NCBI RefSeq assembly: GCF_000331105.1
Contig: NC_020054.1
Location: 310,001 to 374,000 of the forward strand
From: Fibrella aestuarina BUZ 2
Lineage (GTDB): Bacteria > Bacteroidota > Bacteroidia > Cytophagales > Spirosomataceae
Direction of reading: 5' to 3'
Length of the DNA: 64,000 nt
Translations under genes and position numbers: made by a program
Notes under the pieces: model-generated
The model's database searches: none
Seen by the model: only the letters and a program-made list of their open reading frames with translations
Told to the model about the DNA's origin: nothing
In this document: one piece after another, positions 52,270 to 62,234 of the stretch
Layout: each line of letters begins with the position of its first letter
How positions within the stretch are numbered: position 1 is the stretch's first letter

Positions 52270-55200
52270 ATGCGGAAACGTTGTACACTTATTCTTTTTC
52301 AAGCGCTGTGGCTGCTGCTCATTCCTACGTTGCTGTGGGCACAGACACGCCAGGTCCGGGGGACGGTTACGGCCCAGACAGACGGCAGCCCACTCCCAGG
52401 CGTGTCGGTACTGGTGCAGGGAAGCACCGTAGGTACGTCGACTGACCCAGACGGCAATTTCTCGATTGCGGTTCCCAACAACGAGGCTATACTAGTGTTC
52501 AGCCAGATTGGGATGAAGCGCCAGACGGTGCCCGTGGGTACCAGCACGACACTACGTATTTCGCTGGTCGATGATGCCAGCAATCTGGACGAAGTCGTCG
52601 TGGTGGGTTATGGCGCGCAGAAGAAAAGCGTGGTAACCGGTGCCATCTCCAGCGTCAAAGCCTCCGACCTCGTGTCGATGCCCATTACCCGCGTGGAAGA
52701 AGCGCTTCAGGGCCGGGCTTCCGGGCTGACCATTGCGGCCAGTTCGGGTCAGCCCGGTTCGGGTTCGTCCGTTCGGGTTCGGGGGGTAACGACGCTGAAT
52801 AACAACGATCCGCTTTGGGTGATCGACGGGGTGGTGATCGACAACGGAGGAATCGGCTACCTGAATCAGTCCGACATTGAGTCGATCGAGGTGCTGAAAG
52901 ATGCCGCCTCGCAGGCCATTTACGGGGCGCGGGCTGCCGCCGGGGTCATTCTGGTAACAACCAAGAAAGGCAAGGCCGGTTCGATGCAGATCAGCTACAA
53001 CGGTTTCTACGGCGTTTCGTCGCCCGCCCGCAAGCTGGATCTGCTCAACGCCTCGCAGTACGCTACGCTGCGCAATGAGGCATCGGTCAATGCGGGCGGT
53101 AAGCCCGTTTACACCGATCCGGCGGCACTGGGTACCGGCACCGACTGGCAATCGCTGATCTTCAACAACAGCGCCAAACGGCAGCAGCATGAGCTGAGCC
53201 TCAGCGGCGGCAGCGAGCGCTCGACGTATTACCTCTCCTTGGGCTACATTGATCAGCAGGGCATCGTGGCAACGCCCATCTCGAACTACAACCGCCTAAA
53301 CGTGCGGCTCAATTCGACGCACAAGCTGGCCAAGTGGCTGACGTTCGGGCAGAATCTGGGCTACGCGCACGACAAGTCGGTGGGGCTTGGCAACACGAAC
53401 AGCGAGTTTGGCGGTCCGCTGAGTTCGGCCATCAACCTCGATCCGCTGACGCCCGCCGTCGTGACCGATCCGGCTGTCGCGGCCCTGCCACCCTACACGA
53501 ACGTTGGGATCCGGCGCGATGCGAATGGGAACCCCTATGGCATTTCGCAGGCCGTAGCGCAGGAAATTACCAACCCGCTAGCCTATATCCAGACGCGCCT
53601 GGGCAACTACGGCTGGAGTGACAACATCGTGGGCAATGGCTACCTGGAAGCCGAACCGATTAAAGGATTGCGCCTGCGCTCGACGGTGGGGACCAAGCTG
53701 GCCTTCTGGGGCGGCGATAGTTTCACCCCGCTCTCGTGGCTGAACGCCACAACCATCACGTCGCAGACCTCGTTCAACCGGAGCAACAACCGCCGGATCG
53801 ACTGGAACCTGGAAAACACGATTTCGTACACCCGCGCCATCAACAAACACACGGTATCGGTGCTGTTGGGGCAGGGGGCCTACAAAGACAACAACGCCAG
53901 CTTCACCAGCGTAACGTTTTACAACGTACCTGTCGACAACTTCGATGATGCGTCGCTGAATTTCAAACGGCCAGTCGATCAACGATCTTCCGATGGCGGC
54001 GAGAGCGCGATCCACACGGTTAGCTCCTTGTTTGCCCGCGTCAACTACGAGTACAACGAGAAGTATCTGGTGCAGGCACTGGTTCGGCGCGACGGCTCCT
54101 CACGATTTGGCGCCAACCACAAATACGGCGTTTTCCCCTCGCTCTCGCTGGGTTGGGTACTCTCGCGCGAATCGTTCTTCCCGCAGACGCCCGTCCTGAA
54201 TTTCCTCAAACTGCGCGGTGGCTACGGCGTAGTGGGTAACGATGCCATCGGCGACTTTGCCTACCTGTCGACCATCGGCAGCGGCCGCAACTACACCATC
54301 GGCACGTCGGGCAGCTACATCATCGGCTACAGCCCCAACGCCCCCGCCAACCCGGACCTGAAATGGGAGCAGACAAGCCAGACCAACGTGGGTATCGACG
54401 CTACGCTGTTCAACAACGTAAACCTGACGCTGGAGTGGTTCCGCAAGAAGACGACCGACATTCTGCAAAATCCACGCATTCCGGGGTACGTCGGTGCCAT
54501 TTCAAACCCGGCGGCCAACGTAGCCGACATTCAGAACACGGGGGTTGAACTGGAACTAGGCTACAACCGCCGCCTCGGCGACTTCACGATGTCGGTAAAC
54601 GGCAACGTCTCCTACGTGAAAAACCAGGTAACGAACCTGGGCAACGGCATCGCCTACCTCTCGGGCGGGCAGGGCTTCCAGGCCAGCAGCTACCCCATCA
54701 CCCGCACGGCGGTGGGGCAGCCGATCAACTCGTTTTTCGGTTTCCAGACGATGGGGATCTTCCAGACGGTTGAAGACGTGAATGGGTACGTGGGTAGCAA
54801 TGGTCAGAAGATTCAGCCCAACGCCAAACCCGGCGATTTCCGCTGGGCCGATCTCAACGGCGATGGCCGCATTACGGAAACCGACCGCACGTTTATCGGG
54901 AACCCAACGCCGACCATGACGTACGGGGCAACCATCAACCTGGCCTACAAAAATTTCGACCTGGTGATTTTCGGGCAGGGAGTATCGGGCAACAAAATTT
55001 TCCAGGGTCTGCGCCGACTCGACATTCAGAACGCCAACTGGCAGACCAGAGCGCTGGGCCGCTGGACCGGTCCGGGTACGTCGGATACGTACCCCCGCCT
55101 TGTCAACGGTGATCCGAACAAGAACTTCCTGAACCCATCGGATTTCTACCTCGAAGACGGCGGCTACTTCCGCCTGAAAACCCTGCAGATCGGCTATTCG

Positions 55201-55389
55201 CTGCCCAAAGCGATCATCGGCAAAATCGGTATGCAGCGCGCACGGATTTACCTAATGAGCCAGAACCTGCTGACGATCACCAAGTATACGGGTTACGACC
55301 CCGAAATCGGCGGCGGCGTGCTGAGCATCGACCGGGGTATCTACCCACAGGCACGATCGTACATGCTGGGCCTGAATGTATCGTTCTAA
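52270..55389 (+). CDS. susC: SusC/RagA-type TonB-linked outer-membrane transporter
   Basis: Outer-membrane importer for glycan oligosaccharides working with SusD, energised by TonB. 1039 residues: signal peptide (about 1-23), carboxypeptidase-like regulatory domain (about 27-90; VRGTVTAQTDGSPLPGVSV), SusC plug (about 110-235; VVVGYGAQKKSVVTGAIS, VRVRGVTTLNN, SIEVLKDAASQAIYGARA), then a long 22-strand-type beta-barrel ending LGLNVSF. The start ATG fits. SusD follows 21 nt later, the standard pair arrangement. Confidence 0.95.
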   Translation: MRKRCTLILFQALWLLLIPTLLWAQTRQVRGTVTAQTDGSPLPGVSVLVQGSTVGTSTDPDGNFSIAVPNNEAILVFSQIGMKRQTVPVGTSTTLRISLVDDASNLDEVVVVGYGAQKKSVVTGAISSVKASDLVSMPITRVEEALQGRASGLTIAASSGQPGSGSSVRVRGVTTLNNNDPLWVIDGVVIDNGGIGYLNQSDIESIEVLKDAASQAIYGARAAAGVILVTTKKGKAGSMQISYNGFYGVSSPARKLDLLNASQYATLRNEASVNAGGKPVYTDPAALGTGTDWQSLIFNNSAKRQQHELSLSGGSERSTYYLSLGYIDQQGIVATPISNYNRLNVRLNSTHKLAKWLTFGQNLGYAHDKSVGLGNTNSEFGGPLSSAINLDPLTPAVVTDPAVAALPPYTNVGIRRDANGNPYGISQAVAQEITNPLAYIQTRLGNYGWSDNIVGNGYLEAEPIKGLRLRSTVGTKLAFWGGDSFTPLSWLNATTITSQTSFNRSNNRRIDWNLENTISYTRAINKHTVSVLLGQGAYKDNNASFTSVTFYNVPVDNFDDASLNFKRPVDQRSSDGGESAIHTVSSLFARVNYEYNEKYLVQALVRRDGSSRFGANHKYGVFPSLSLGWVLSRESFFPQTPVLNFLKLRGGYGVVGNDAIGDFAYLSTIGSGRNYTIGTSGSYIIGYSPNAPANPDLKWEQTSQTNVGIDATLFNNVNLTLEWFRKKTTDILQNPRIPGYVGAISNPAANVADIQNTGVELELGYNRRLGDFTMSVNGNVSYVKNQVTNLGNGIAYLSGGQGFQASSYPITRTAVGQPINSFFGFQTMGIFQTVEDVNGYVGSNGQKIQPNAKPGDFRWADLNGDGRITETDRTFIGNPTPTMTYGATINLAYKNFDLVIFGQGVSGNKIFQGLRRLDIQNANWQTRALGRWTGPGTSDTYPRLVNGDPNKNFLNPSDFYLEDGGYFRLKTLQIGYSLPKAIIGKIGMQRARIYLMSQNLLTITKYTGYDPEIGGGVLSIDRGIYPQARSYMLGLNVSF

Positions 55390-55410
55390 TGTCTTCCCTC
55401 TACTTTACTG

Positions 55411-56943
55411 ATGAAAAATCGATATAAAATTCCCGCCCTGTTGCTCGTTATGGGCCTGCTGGGCGGCTCGTGCACCACCGAGTTTCTGGAAGTGCGGCCC
55501 AAAGGGACCGACCTGGAAGCCAACTATTACCGCAATCAGCAGGAAGCCTTCAACGGGCTGGTGGCTGTCTACGACGTGGTTGGCTGGCAGAGCAGTGGCT
55601 ACATTACCAAGATCGGGGCGCTGAATGCGGCTTCCGACGACCATTTTGCCGGGGGCGGCGGCCCGAGCGACATCAACGCCTTTCAGGTGATCAGCAACTA
55701 CACGCTGACGCCCGACACGGGGCCGCAGGGTGATCTGTGGCGGAAAGGGTTCTCGGGCATTTTCCGGGCCAACACTATTCTGCAAAAACTGCCCGGTGTA
55801 CCCATGGACGCTACCCTGAAGGCTCGTTACACGGCCGAAGCCAAGTTTCTGCGCGCCTATTTCTACTTCGATCTGGTTCGTCTGTTCAAGAACGTACCGC
55901 TGTTCACCAGCCCGGTCGATGCGGCCGACATGTATAATGTGTTGCAGGCGCCCCCGGCGGAGGTGTACAAGCAAATTGAAAAAGACCTGACCGAGGCACT
56001 GACGACGCTGCCCGCAACCGTGGCCGTAGCCACTGAGGGCGGTCGGGCTACCCAGGGTGCTGCCCACGCGCTTTTGGGCAAAGTGTATCTGCAACAGGAG
56101 AAGTTTGCCCCCGCCGCTCAGGAACTGGCGCAGGTCAACGGCACACCCGGCGGTACCAACCAGTACGGCTACAAACTACTGCCCAACTTCGCCGATCTGT
56201 GGAAAGTATCGAACAAGTTTAACAGCGAGTCGATCTTCGAGATTTCGTTCACCAACACGTCGGCGGGCGACTGGGGTTGCGTAGCCTGTACGGAAGGAAA
56301 CGTACTGAACATCCTGACGGGGCCGCGGGGTTACCGGCCGCAAAAAGCAGGTGCCCCCGATTACGTGTCGGGCTGGAGCTTCCTGGTTGTGACGCCCGAC
56401 CTGTACAATGCCATCAAAAATGACCCGCGCAGCCGGGCTACGGTGGCCAACCTCGACAGCCTGGAGCGGAACGGTATTGCTACGTACGAGAAGGGTTACA
56501 TGAACACGGGCTATTTTCTGGAGAAAACCGCCGCTCGCCAGGTCAACCGTCCCACGGGCGCTGGCGCACCGGAGCTGAACTACGCCCAGAATATGTACGA
56601 CATGCGCCTGGCCGACACGTACCTGCTGGAAGCCGAAGCCCTGATCCGGGGTGGTGGCGACCTGACCCGGGCCGCCGCGCTGATCAACGCCGTTCGTGAC
56701 CGGGCGTATGGCGACAAGAACCACCACGTGACAGCCACCATGGACAATCTGATGACCGAACGCCGGCTTGAACTGGCCGGTGAGGGGCATCGCTGGCTCG
56801 ACCTGGTCCGCTGGGGTAAGGCTGCATCGGTGCTGGGTTCACGGGGCTTCGTCGCCGGTAAGCACGAAATCCTGCCCATTCCCCTGCTGGAGATGGAAAA
56901 CACGAAAATCCAGCAAAGCAAAGAATGGGGCGGTACGCTCTGA
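55411..56943 (+). CDS. susD: SusD/RagB-family surface glycan-binding lipoprotein
   Basis: Outer-membrane lipoprotein that captures glycan for the SusC transporter. 510 residues with a lipobox in LLGGSCTTEF (Cys about 22). SusD-type motifs: RAYFYFDLVRLFKNVPLFTS (about 149-168) and the TPR-like helices, and C-terminal LMTERRLELAGEGHRWLDLV (about 448-467), the standard RagB/SusD signature. It pairs with SusC and is followed by a strong terminator before GH16. Confidence 0.95.
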   Translation: MKNRYKIPALLLVMGLLGGSCTTEFLEVRPKGTDLEANYYRNQQEAFNGLVAVYDVVGWQSSGYITKIGALNAASDDHFAGGGGPSDINAFQVISNYTLTPDTGPQGDLWRKGFSGIFRANTILQKLPGVPMDATLKARYTAEAKFLRAYFYFDLVRLFKNVPLFTSPVDAADMYNVLQAPPAEVYKQIEKDLTEALTTLPATVAVATEGGRATQGAAHALLGKVYLQQEKFAPAAQELAQVNGTPGGTNQYGYKLLPNFADLWKVSNKFNSESIFEISFTNTSAGDWGCVACTEGNVLNILTGPRGYRPQKAGAPDYVSGWSFLVVTPDLYNAIKNDPRSRATVANLDSLERNGIATYEKGYMNTGYFLEKTAARQVNRPTGAGAPELNYAQNMYDMRLADTYLLEAEALIRGGGDLTRAAALINAVRDRAYGDKNHHVTATMDNLMTERRLELAGEGHRWLDLVRWGKAASVLGSRGFVAGKHEILPIPLLEMENTKIQQSKEWGGTL

Positions 56944-56950
56944 GTCAATA

Positions 56951-56983
56951 GCCCCCACCTGCCAGCAGGTGGGGGCTTCTTTT
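56951..56983 (+). terminator. rho-independent terminator between susD and GH16
   Basis: GCCCCCACCTG and CAGGTGGGGGC form a perfect 11-bp stem with a CCAG loop, followed by TTCTTTT. It stands within the locus, 9 nt before the GH16 start. Confidence 0.9.
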
Positions 56984-56991
56984 CCTTTCCT

Positions 56992-57849
56992 ATGCTACGC
57001 TTCTTCCAACCTTACCTTCCGGGTCTGTTGCTGCTCAGCGTGCTGGGCTGCTCCGGGCAAACGGCTTCCGTCAAGCCCAACCCCCTCGTCACGACCGGGC
57101 CAACCGATCTGGGCTGGACCTTTGAGAACACGCCGGTCTGGGCAGACGAATTTGATTACCAGGGCCTCCCCGATCCCCAAAAATGGGGGTACGACCTGGG
57201 CGGTAGCGGCTGGGGCAACAATGAACTGGAATACTACACCGACAGCCCCGATAACGCCCGTGTAGCCGACGGCAAGCTGACCATCACGGCCCGGCAGGAA
57301 CAGCAGGGCAACCGCGACTACACTTCGGCACGGCTCGTCAGCCGGGGGAAGGGCGATTTTCTCTACGGGCGGTTCGAGATTCGGGCGAAGCTGCCCGTCG
57401 GCAAAGGGACCTGGCCGGCCATCTGGATGCTACCCACCGACTGGGCTTACGGAGGCTGGCCCAACTCGGGCGAGATCGATATCATGGAGCACGTCGGCTA
57501 CGACCCGAACGTCGTGCATATCTCGACCCACACGCTCGCTTACTACTTTAAAATTAACACGCAGAAGACCGCTACGAAACGGGTAGAAACGGCCACGACC
57601 GACTACCACCGCTACCGCGTCGACTGGACGCCCTACGCCATCCGGGGCTACATCGACGATCAGCATGTGTTTGACTTTGTGAATGAGGGTAAGGGCTACG
57701 CGGTGTGGCCCTTCGACAAGAAGTTCCACCTGCTGCTGAATCTGGCCGTGGGTGGCGACTGGGGCGGGGCGCAGGGCGTTGATGCCGCGGCCTTCCCAAC
57801 GGCGATGGACGTCGATTACGTCCGTGTGTACAGGCTCATTGAAAAATAA
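56992..57849 (+). CDS. GH16 endo-beta-glucanase (laminarinase-like) lipoprotein
   Basis: 285-residue glycoside hydrolase of family 16, cleaving beta-1,3 or mixed-linked glucans. A lipobox-like LGCSGQ (Cys about 20) suggests cell-surface anchoring. The catalytic motif EIDIMEH (Glu about 161 nucleophile, Asp 163, Glu about 166 acid/base) is intact. Surrounding blocks WADEFDYQGLPDPQKWGYDL and GTWPAIWMLP are typical. The insertion-free EIDIMEH pattern is that of laminarinases and lichenases. Placed after susD and a terminator, before two GH5 genes. Confidence 0.93.
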   Translation: MLRFFQPYLPGLLLLSVLGCSGQTASVKPNPLVTTGPTDLGWTFENTPVWADEFDYQGLPDPQKWGYDLGGSGWGNNELEYYTDSPDNARVADGKLTITARQEQQGNRDYTSARLVSRGKGDFLYGRFEIRAKLPVGKGTWPAIWMLPTDWAYGGWPNSGEIDIMEHVGYDPNVVHISTHTLAYYFKINTQKTATKRVETATTDYHRYRVDWTPYAIRGYIDDQHVFDFVNEGKGYAVWPFDKKFHLLLNLAVGGDWGGAQGVDAAAFPTAMDVDYVRVYRLIEK

Positions 57850-57879
57850 CGCGCAACGAGTTCTAAATCCCTTACAAAC

Positions 57880-60258
57880 ATGAAAAGAACGTTACAACAC
57901 AGGGCCCGGCAGCTAATGGCGATGGGCTGGGCAGTCATCTGCCTGCTGACGAGCTGGGCCGCTAGCACACAACCTGCTCAGGCTCAGCTTAGCCGACTGC
58001 GGGCCGATGGGCAGCGGATTGTCAACGCCAACAACCAGGAAGTGCTTCTGAAAGGCGTGGGGCTGGGCGGCTGGCTGCTACAGGAGGGCTACATGATAAA
58101 CCCGAATTCGGGTGGCACGCAGGGGTCGTTCAAGAAGCGGCTCTACGATCAGGGACAGTCCGATGCCCAGGTCGAAACGTTCTACCAAAGCTGGCGCGAT
58201 ACGTTCATCACGCAGGCCGACATCAACTGGATCGCCGATCAGGGCTTCAACTGCGTCCGGATTCCGATGCATTACGAGCTCTTCCTGACGCCCTCGCAGC
58301 GGGCCGTGCGCAACAATGTAATCCGCAACCCAAGCACCTACATGACCTACGTCAACTCGATGACGAGCTGGTACAACGCCAATCAGCTCTTCACCGACCC
58401 CAATTCGGAAGGCTTCCGCACGTTGGAAAACTGCCTGAACTGGTGCGCCGCCCGCGGCCTGTATGTCATCGTCGACCTGCACGCGGCGCCGGGAGCACAG
58501 GGCAGCGACACCAACATTTCCGACGCGCTGGTCACCAATGACCTCTGGAACAAACCCATTTTCCAGAACATCACGGTGCGCCTGTGGGAAACCATCGTTC
58601 GGCGGTACATCAACAACAACACCGTTGCTTTCTGGGACCTGATCAACGAACCCAACAACGTACCTGGCGGTGGGCAAGCGATTTTCAGCCTGACCAATCG
58701 GCTGATCAACGCCGTTCGTGGCCTGGGCGATACGCACCTGATTATGGTGGAAGGCAACGGCTGGGGCAACAACTACGATTACCTCGAGCCCAACAACTTC
58801 AACAACCGCTCGAACCTCGTGTACAACGCACACCGCTACTGGATCACCCCGAGCGACGATTACGTGCGCGACGGCAACCCGAATCAGATCAACCGGATGA
58901 TCAACCTGACCGAGTTCCGGTCGCGCTGGAACGTACCGGTCTGGATTGGTGAAACCGGCGAAAACGATGACAGCTGGCTCCGGCAGAACGTCGACAAACT
59001 CAACGCGGCCAAAATTGGCTGGGCACACTGGACCTACAAACGCACAAGCAGCAGCCCCAATGCCGCGTTGCGGCGCATCGACGGCCCACCGTACCTGACC
59101 GACGGCGTGTCGGCCATGAGCGGCGTGTTGAACAACATTAAGTTTGCCAACACGAGCATCAACTACGGCCCGCTGGATGCGGTCAATCCACGCCGGGGCG
59201 CCACCACGGTCTGCACCGGCAGCTATAACCCCGTACCAGCCACCCTTCAGGCCGAAAGCTATTGTTCGATGAGCGGCATTGGCGTCGAAACCACCATCGA
59301 CGCTGGCGGCGGGCAGAATGTGGGCAACATCGAAACCGGCGATTGGCTGGGGTACCGCATCAACGTACCTGTGGCCGGTAGCTACACCATTCAGTACCGT
59401 GTAGCTACGCCCAACAGCGGCGGTAGCCTCCGGTTTGAGCGGTTGGGGGGGTCATCGTCGTTTGGCACGGTGGGCGTCCCCAATACGGGCGGCTGGCAGA
59501 ACTGGCAGACCATCACGCAGACCGTGCAACTCCCGGCCGGTGACCAGGAAGTCGCGCTCGTGTCGGCCAACGGCAGTTTCAACATCAACTGGTTCCGTAT
59601 CGCCAGTGCCGGCGCGCCCATTGGGCAAACGATCTGGCTGCGTGGTTTCAACAACCAGTACGTGTCGTCGGAGAATGGGCAGGCCCCCATGAACTGCAAC
59701 CGCGCCTCGGCGGGAGGCTGGGAGCAATTTGTGGTCGTCAGCGCGGGCAACGGCAAAATCGCCCTGCGTGGCAGCAATGGGGCGTATGTCAGCTCCGAAA
59801 ACGGACTGGCCCCCATCACGTGCTCACGCACCACGATTGGCGCGTGGGAATCGTTCGATTGGATCGAAGTAAGCGGCGGGCAGGTCGCCTTCCGGGGTAA
59901 CAACGGGCAGTACATCTCGTCGGAAAACGGGCAGGGCCCGATGACCTGCACCCGCACCTCCATCAGTGGCTGGGAAGCCTTCAACTGGGGCGTTGCCGGC
60001 TCGGCACGGATGGCCGCCGCGCTCGAACCCGGCGAAGCCGACAGCCGTCTGCAGGTTTTCCCCAACCCCTCAACGGGTCAGTTCACCATCCGGGTGCAAC
60101 GGCCGGGGCAGGTAACCATTTCAGACCTAACGGGCCGCTCGGTGCTGCAATCGGCGGTAACCGAAAGCCTGAACGTAACCGACCTGAAAAGCGGCTTGTA
60201 CATCATCCGGCTGAACGACGGACCTGCTTCCCTGTCGAGAAAAGTACTGGTTCATTAA
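57880..60258 (+). CDS. multidomain GH5 glucanase: GH5, CBM6, fascin-like trefoil, T9SS tail
   Basis: 792-residue secreted hydrolase. Signal peptide to about 35. GH5 domain (about 45-420): [30 protein letters not shown], acid/base Glu in DLINEPN (about 256) and nucleophile Glu in WIGETGEN (about 357). The GVGLGGW and DLHAAPG phrases resemble fungal-type exo-beta-1,3-glucanases. A CBM6 follows (about 447-577; [20 protein letters not shown]), then three fascin/trefoil-like repeats (about 585-710), and a Por type A sorting tail (about 715-792; [15 protein letters not shown]). Likely surface or secreted via T9SS. Substrate inferred from GH16 neighbour. Confidence 0.9.
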   Translation: MKRTLQHRARQLMAMGWAVICLLTSWAASTQPAQAQLSRLRADGQRIVNANNQEVLLKGVGLGGWLLQEGYMINPNSGGTQGSFKKRLYDQGQSDAQVETFYQSWRDTFITQADINWIADQGFNCVRIPMHYELFLTPSQRAVRNNVIRNPSTYMTYVNSMTSWYNANQLFTDPNSEGFRTLENCLNWCAARGLYVIVDLHAAPGAQGSDTNISDALVTNDLWNKPIFQNITVRLWETIVRRYINNNTVAFWDLINEPNNVPGGGQAIFSLTNRLINAVRGLGDTHLIMVEGNGWGNNYDYLEPNNFNNRSNLVYNAHRYWITPSDDYVRDGNPNQINRMINLTEFRSRWNVPVWIGETGENDDSWLRQNVDKLNAAKIGWAHWTYKRTSSSPNAALRRIDGPPYLTDGVSAMSGVLNNIKFANTSINYGPLDAVNPRRGATTVCTGSYNPVPATLQAESYCSMSGIGVETTIDAGGGQNVGNIETGDWLGYRINVPVAGSYTIQYRVATPNSGGSLRFERLGGSSSFGTVGVPNTGGWQNWQTITQTVQLPAGDQEVALVSANGSFNINWFRIASAGAPIGQTIWLRGFNNQYVSSENGQAPMNCNRASAGGWEQFVVVSAGNGKIALRGSNGAYVSSENGLAPITCSRTTIGAWESFDWIEVSGGQVAFRGNNGQYISSENGQGPMTCTRTSISGWEAFNWGVAGSARMAAALEPGEADSRLQVFPNPSTGQFTIRVQRPGQVTISDLTGRSVLQSAVTESLNVTDLKSGLYIIRLNDGPASLSRKVLVH

Positions 60259-60292
60259 TCCATTTTCTTACCAAAGCTGAGTAGACTCAGCC

Positions 60293-60353
60293 AAACAGGC
60301 GGGTTATTGCTAGCCGGTAAGCGCGTTCCGGCTGGTAATGACCCGCTCTGTTT
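60293..60353. terminator. long imperfect hairpin between the two GH5 genes
   Basis: AAACAG/CTGTTT and CGGGT/ACCCG ends close a stem that continues with AGCCGG/CCGGCT inside. Several bulges are present and no long T-run follows (TTTAC), so it may be an attenuator, stability element or another inverted repeat. Confidence 0.55.
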
Positions 60354-60372
60354 ACATACCCCCTGAAGCAAT

Positions 60373-62157
60373 ATGTTTTTTTCACGAGTAATGGCTGGTC
60401 TGATCGTACTGGCCAGTCTGTTTTCCGGTCCTGCTATGCTTGCTCAGCGTGCGCCGGGTTTTCTCCGGGCGGATGGGACCCAGCTCGTCGATGGGTCGGG
60501 CCAGAAACTCATTCTGCGCGGTATGGGGTTGGGCGGCTGGCAGTTGCAGGAAGGCTACATGTTTCGGCTCAGTAATCTGGGGCAGCAATACCGCATCAAA
60601 GAGAAAATCAGCGATGTCGTCGGCCCGCAGCAGGCCGACCGCTTCTACGATGACTGGCTGGCCAACCACACCCGCCGCATCGACATCGATTCGATGGCCG
60701 CCTGGGGCTTCAACTCCGTGCGCCTGCCCATGCATTACAACCTCTACACGCTCCCGAGCGAACAAGAGCCGGTGGCCGGCCAGCATACCTGGCTGGCGAA
60801 GGGTTTTGCCCTCACCGACAGCCTGCTCAACTGGTGCCGGGCCAACAAGATGTACCTCATTCTGGATCTGCACGCGGCCCCCGGCGGTCAGGGCAACGAC
60901 CTGCCCATTGCCGACCGGGACCCCGCCAAACCGTCGCTCTGGCAAAGTGAAGCCAATCAACAGAAAACCATTGCGTTCTGGCGAAAACTGGCCGAACGCT
61001 ACGCCAACGAACCCTGGATTGGTGGCTACGACCTTATCAACGAACCCAACTGGGGCTTCGACGACCCCAAAGACGTACGCGGCACGGCCGAATCCAGGAA
61101 TGTACCGCTGCGTAAGCTGATGGTCGACATCACGAAGGCCATTCGGGAGGTCGACAAGCATCACCTGATCATTATCGAAGGCAACGGGTTCGGCAATAAC
61201 TATGCGGGTATACTACCCACCTGGGACCCCAACATGGCGCTGAGCTTTCACAAATACGGCAACTTCAATACGCAGCCCGCCATTCAGCGCTTTCTGGATC
61301 TGCGCCAGCAATACAACGTACCTATCTGGCTGGGCGAGTCGGGCGAAAATTCGAACACCTGGTTTACCGAAGCCATCCGGCTGATGGAAACAAACGACAT
61401 TGGCTGGTGCTGGTGGCAACTAAAGAAGATGGGGCTGAACAACCCGCTGGAAATCAAGACGCCGGCGGGCTACCAGACGCTTCTCGACTACTGGAGTGGT
61501 AAAGCGCCCAAGCCAACCGCCGCCGAGGCGCAGCAAACCCTCGACGAACTACTGGCCAACACCAGGCTGGACCGGAATCAATACCACCGCGATGTCATTG
61601 ATGCTATGTTCCGGCAAGTGCAGTCGACCCGCTCTAAACCGTTCGTTTCGCATACGCTGACCAATAACGCCACCGTACAAGCGGCGGATTTCGACATGGG
61701 GCGGCAGCGGTCGGCTTATTTCGACGCCGACACCGCCCGTTATCAATACACGCCTGGTGTCAATACAGATGGGAACCGGGGCCGCGCCTACCGCAACGAT
61801 GGCGTCGACATCCGCCTCGACCCAACGAGCAAGAGCCCCTATGTCACGAACACCGAATCGGGCGAGTGGCTCACCTACACGGTGAAAGTCGCCAAGACGG
61901 GGTCTTACGCCGTGCAGTTCCGCGTTGCTTCCGACACCACCAACGGCCGATTATCGCTGCTGACCGCCGACAAACCGTTGCTGACTGCCGTCGACGTACC
62001 CAATACGGGTGGCCCCACAAGCTGGCAGTCCACGTCCGCTCAGGTTGTTCACCTACGAAAAGGCCTGAATACGCTGCGGCTGCTGATTATACAGGGCGGG
62101 TTTAATCTGGCGGCGATGGAGTTTTCAACGGCCAATCGTAAACCCGCGACCAATTAA
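60373..62157 (+). CDS. GH5 glucanase with C-terminal CBM6-like domain
   Basis: 594-residue exported GH5 enzyme, paralogous to the preceding gene. Signal peptide to about 25. GH5 domain (about 35-400): LRGMGLGGWQLQEGYMFRLS, LHAAPGGQGNDLPI, acid/base Glu in DLINEPNW (about 223), nucleophile Glu in WLGESGEN (about 321). A C-terminal carbohydrate-binding-module-like domain (about 425-590; NTESGEWLTYTVKVAKTGSY, VDVPNTGGPTSWQS) follows. There is no fascin region and no Por sorting tail, so localisation differs from the paralogue. Confidence 0.9.
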   Translation: MFFSRVMAGLIVLASLFSGPAMLAQRAPGFLRADGTQLVDGSGQKLILRGMGLGGWQLQEGYMFRLSNLGQQYRIKEKISDVVGPQQADRFYDDWLANHTRRIDIDSMAAWGFNSVRLPMHYNLYTLPSEQEPVAGQHTWLAKGFALTDSLLNWCRANKMYLILDLHAAPGGQGNDLPIADRDPAKPSLWQSEANQQKTIAFWRKLAERYANEPWIGGYDLINEPNWGFDDPKDVRGTAESRNVPLRKLMVDITKAIREVDKHHLIIIEGNGFGNNYAGILPTWDPNMALSFHKYGNFNTQPAIQRFLDLRQQYNVPIWLGESGENSNTWFTEAIRLMETNDIGWCWWQLKKMGLNNPLEIKTPAGYQTLLDYWSGKAPKPTAAEAQQTLDELLANTRLDRNQYHRDVIDAMFRQVQSTRSKPFVSHTLTNNATVQAADFDMGRQRSAYFDADTARYQYTPGVNTDGNRGRAYRNDGVDIRLDPTSKSPYVTNTESGEWLTYTVKVAKTGSYAVQFRVASDTTNGRLSLLTADKPLLTAVDVPNTGGPTSWQSTSAQVVHLRKGLNTLRLLIIQGGFNLAAMEFSTANRKPATN

Positions 62158-62234
62158 GCCACGGTGCCGATCCACACCCTAGCCTTAGTAAAGAGTTGCC
62201 CGCCCCTGCTTTCTCCGCAAAGAACATCCGGTCT

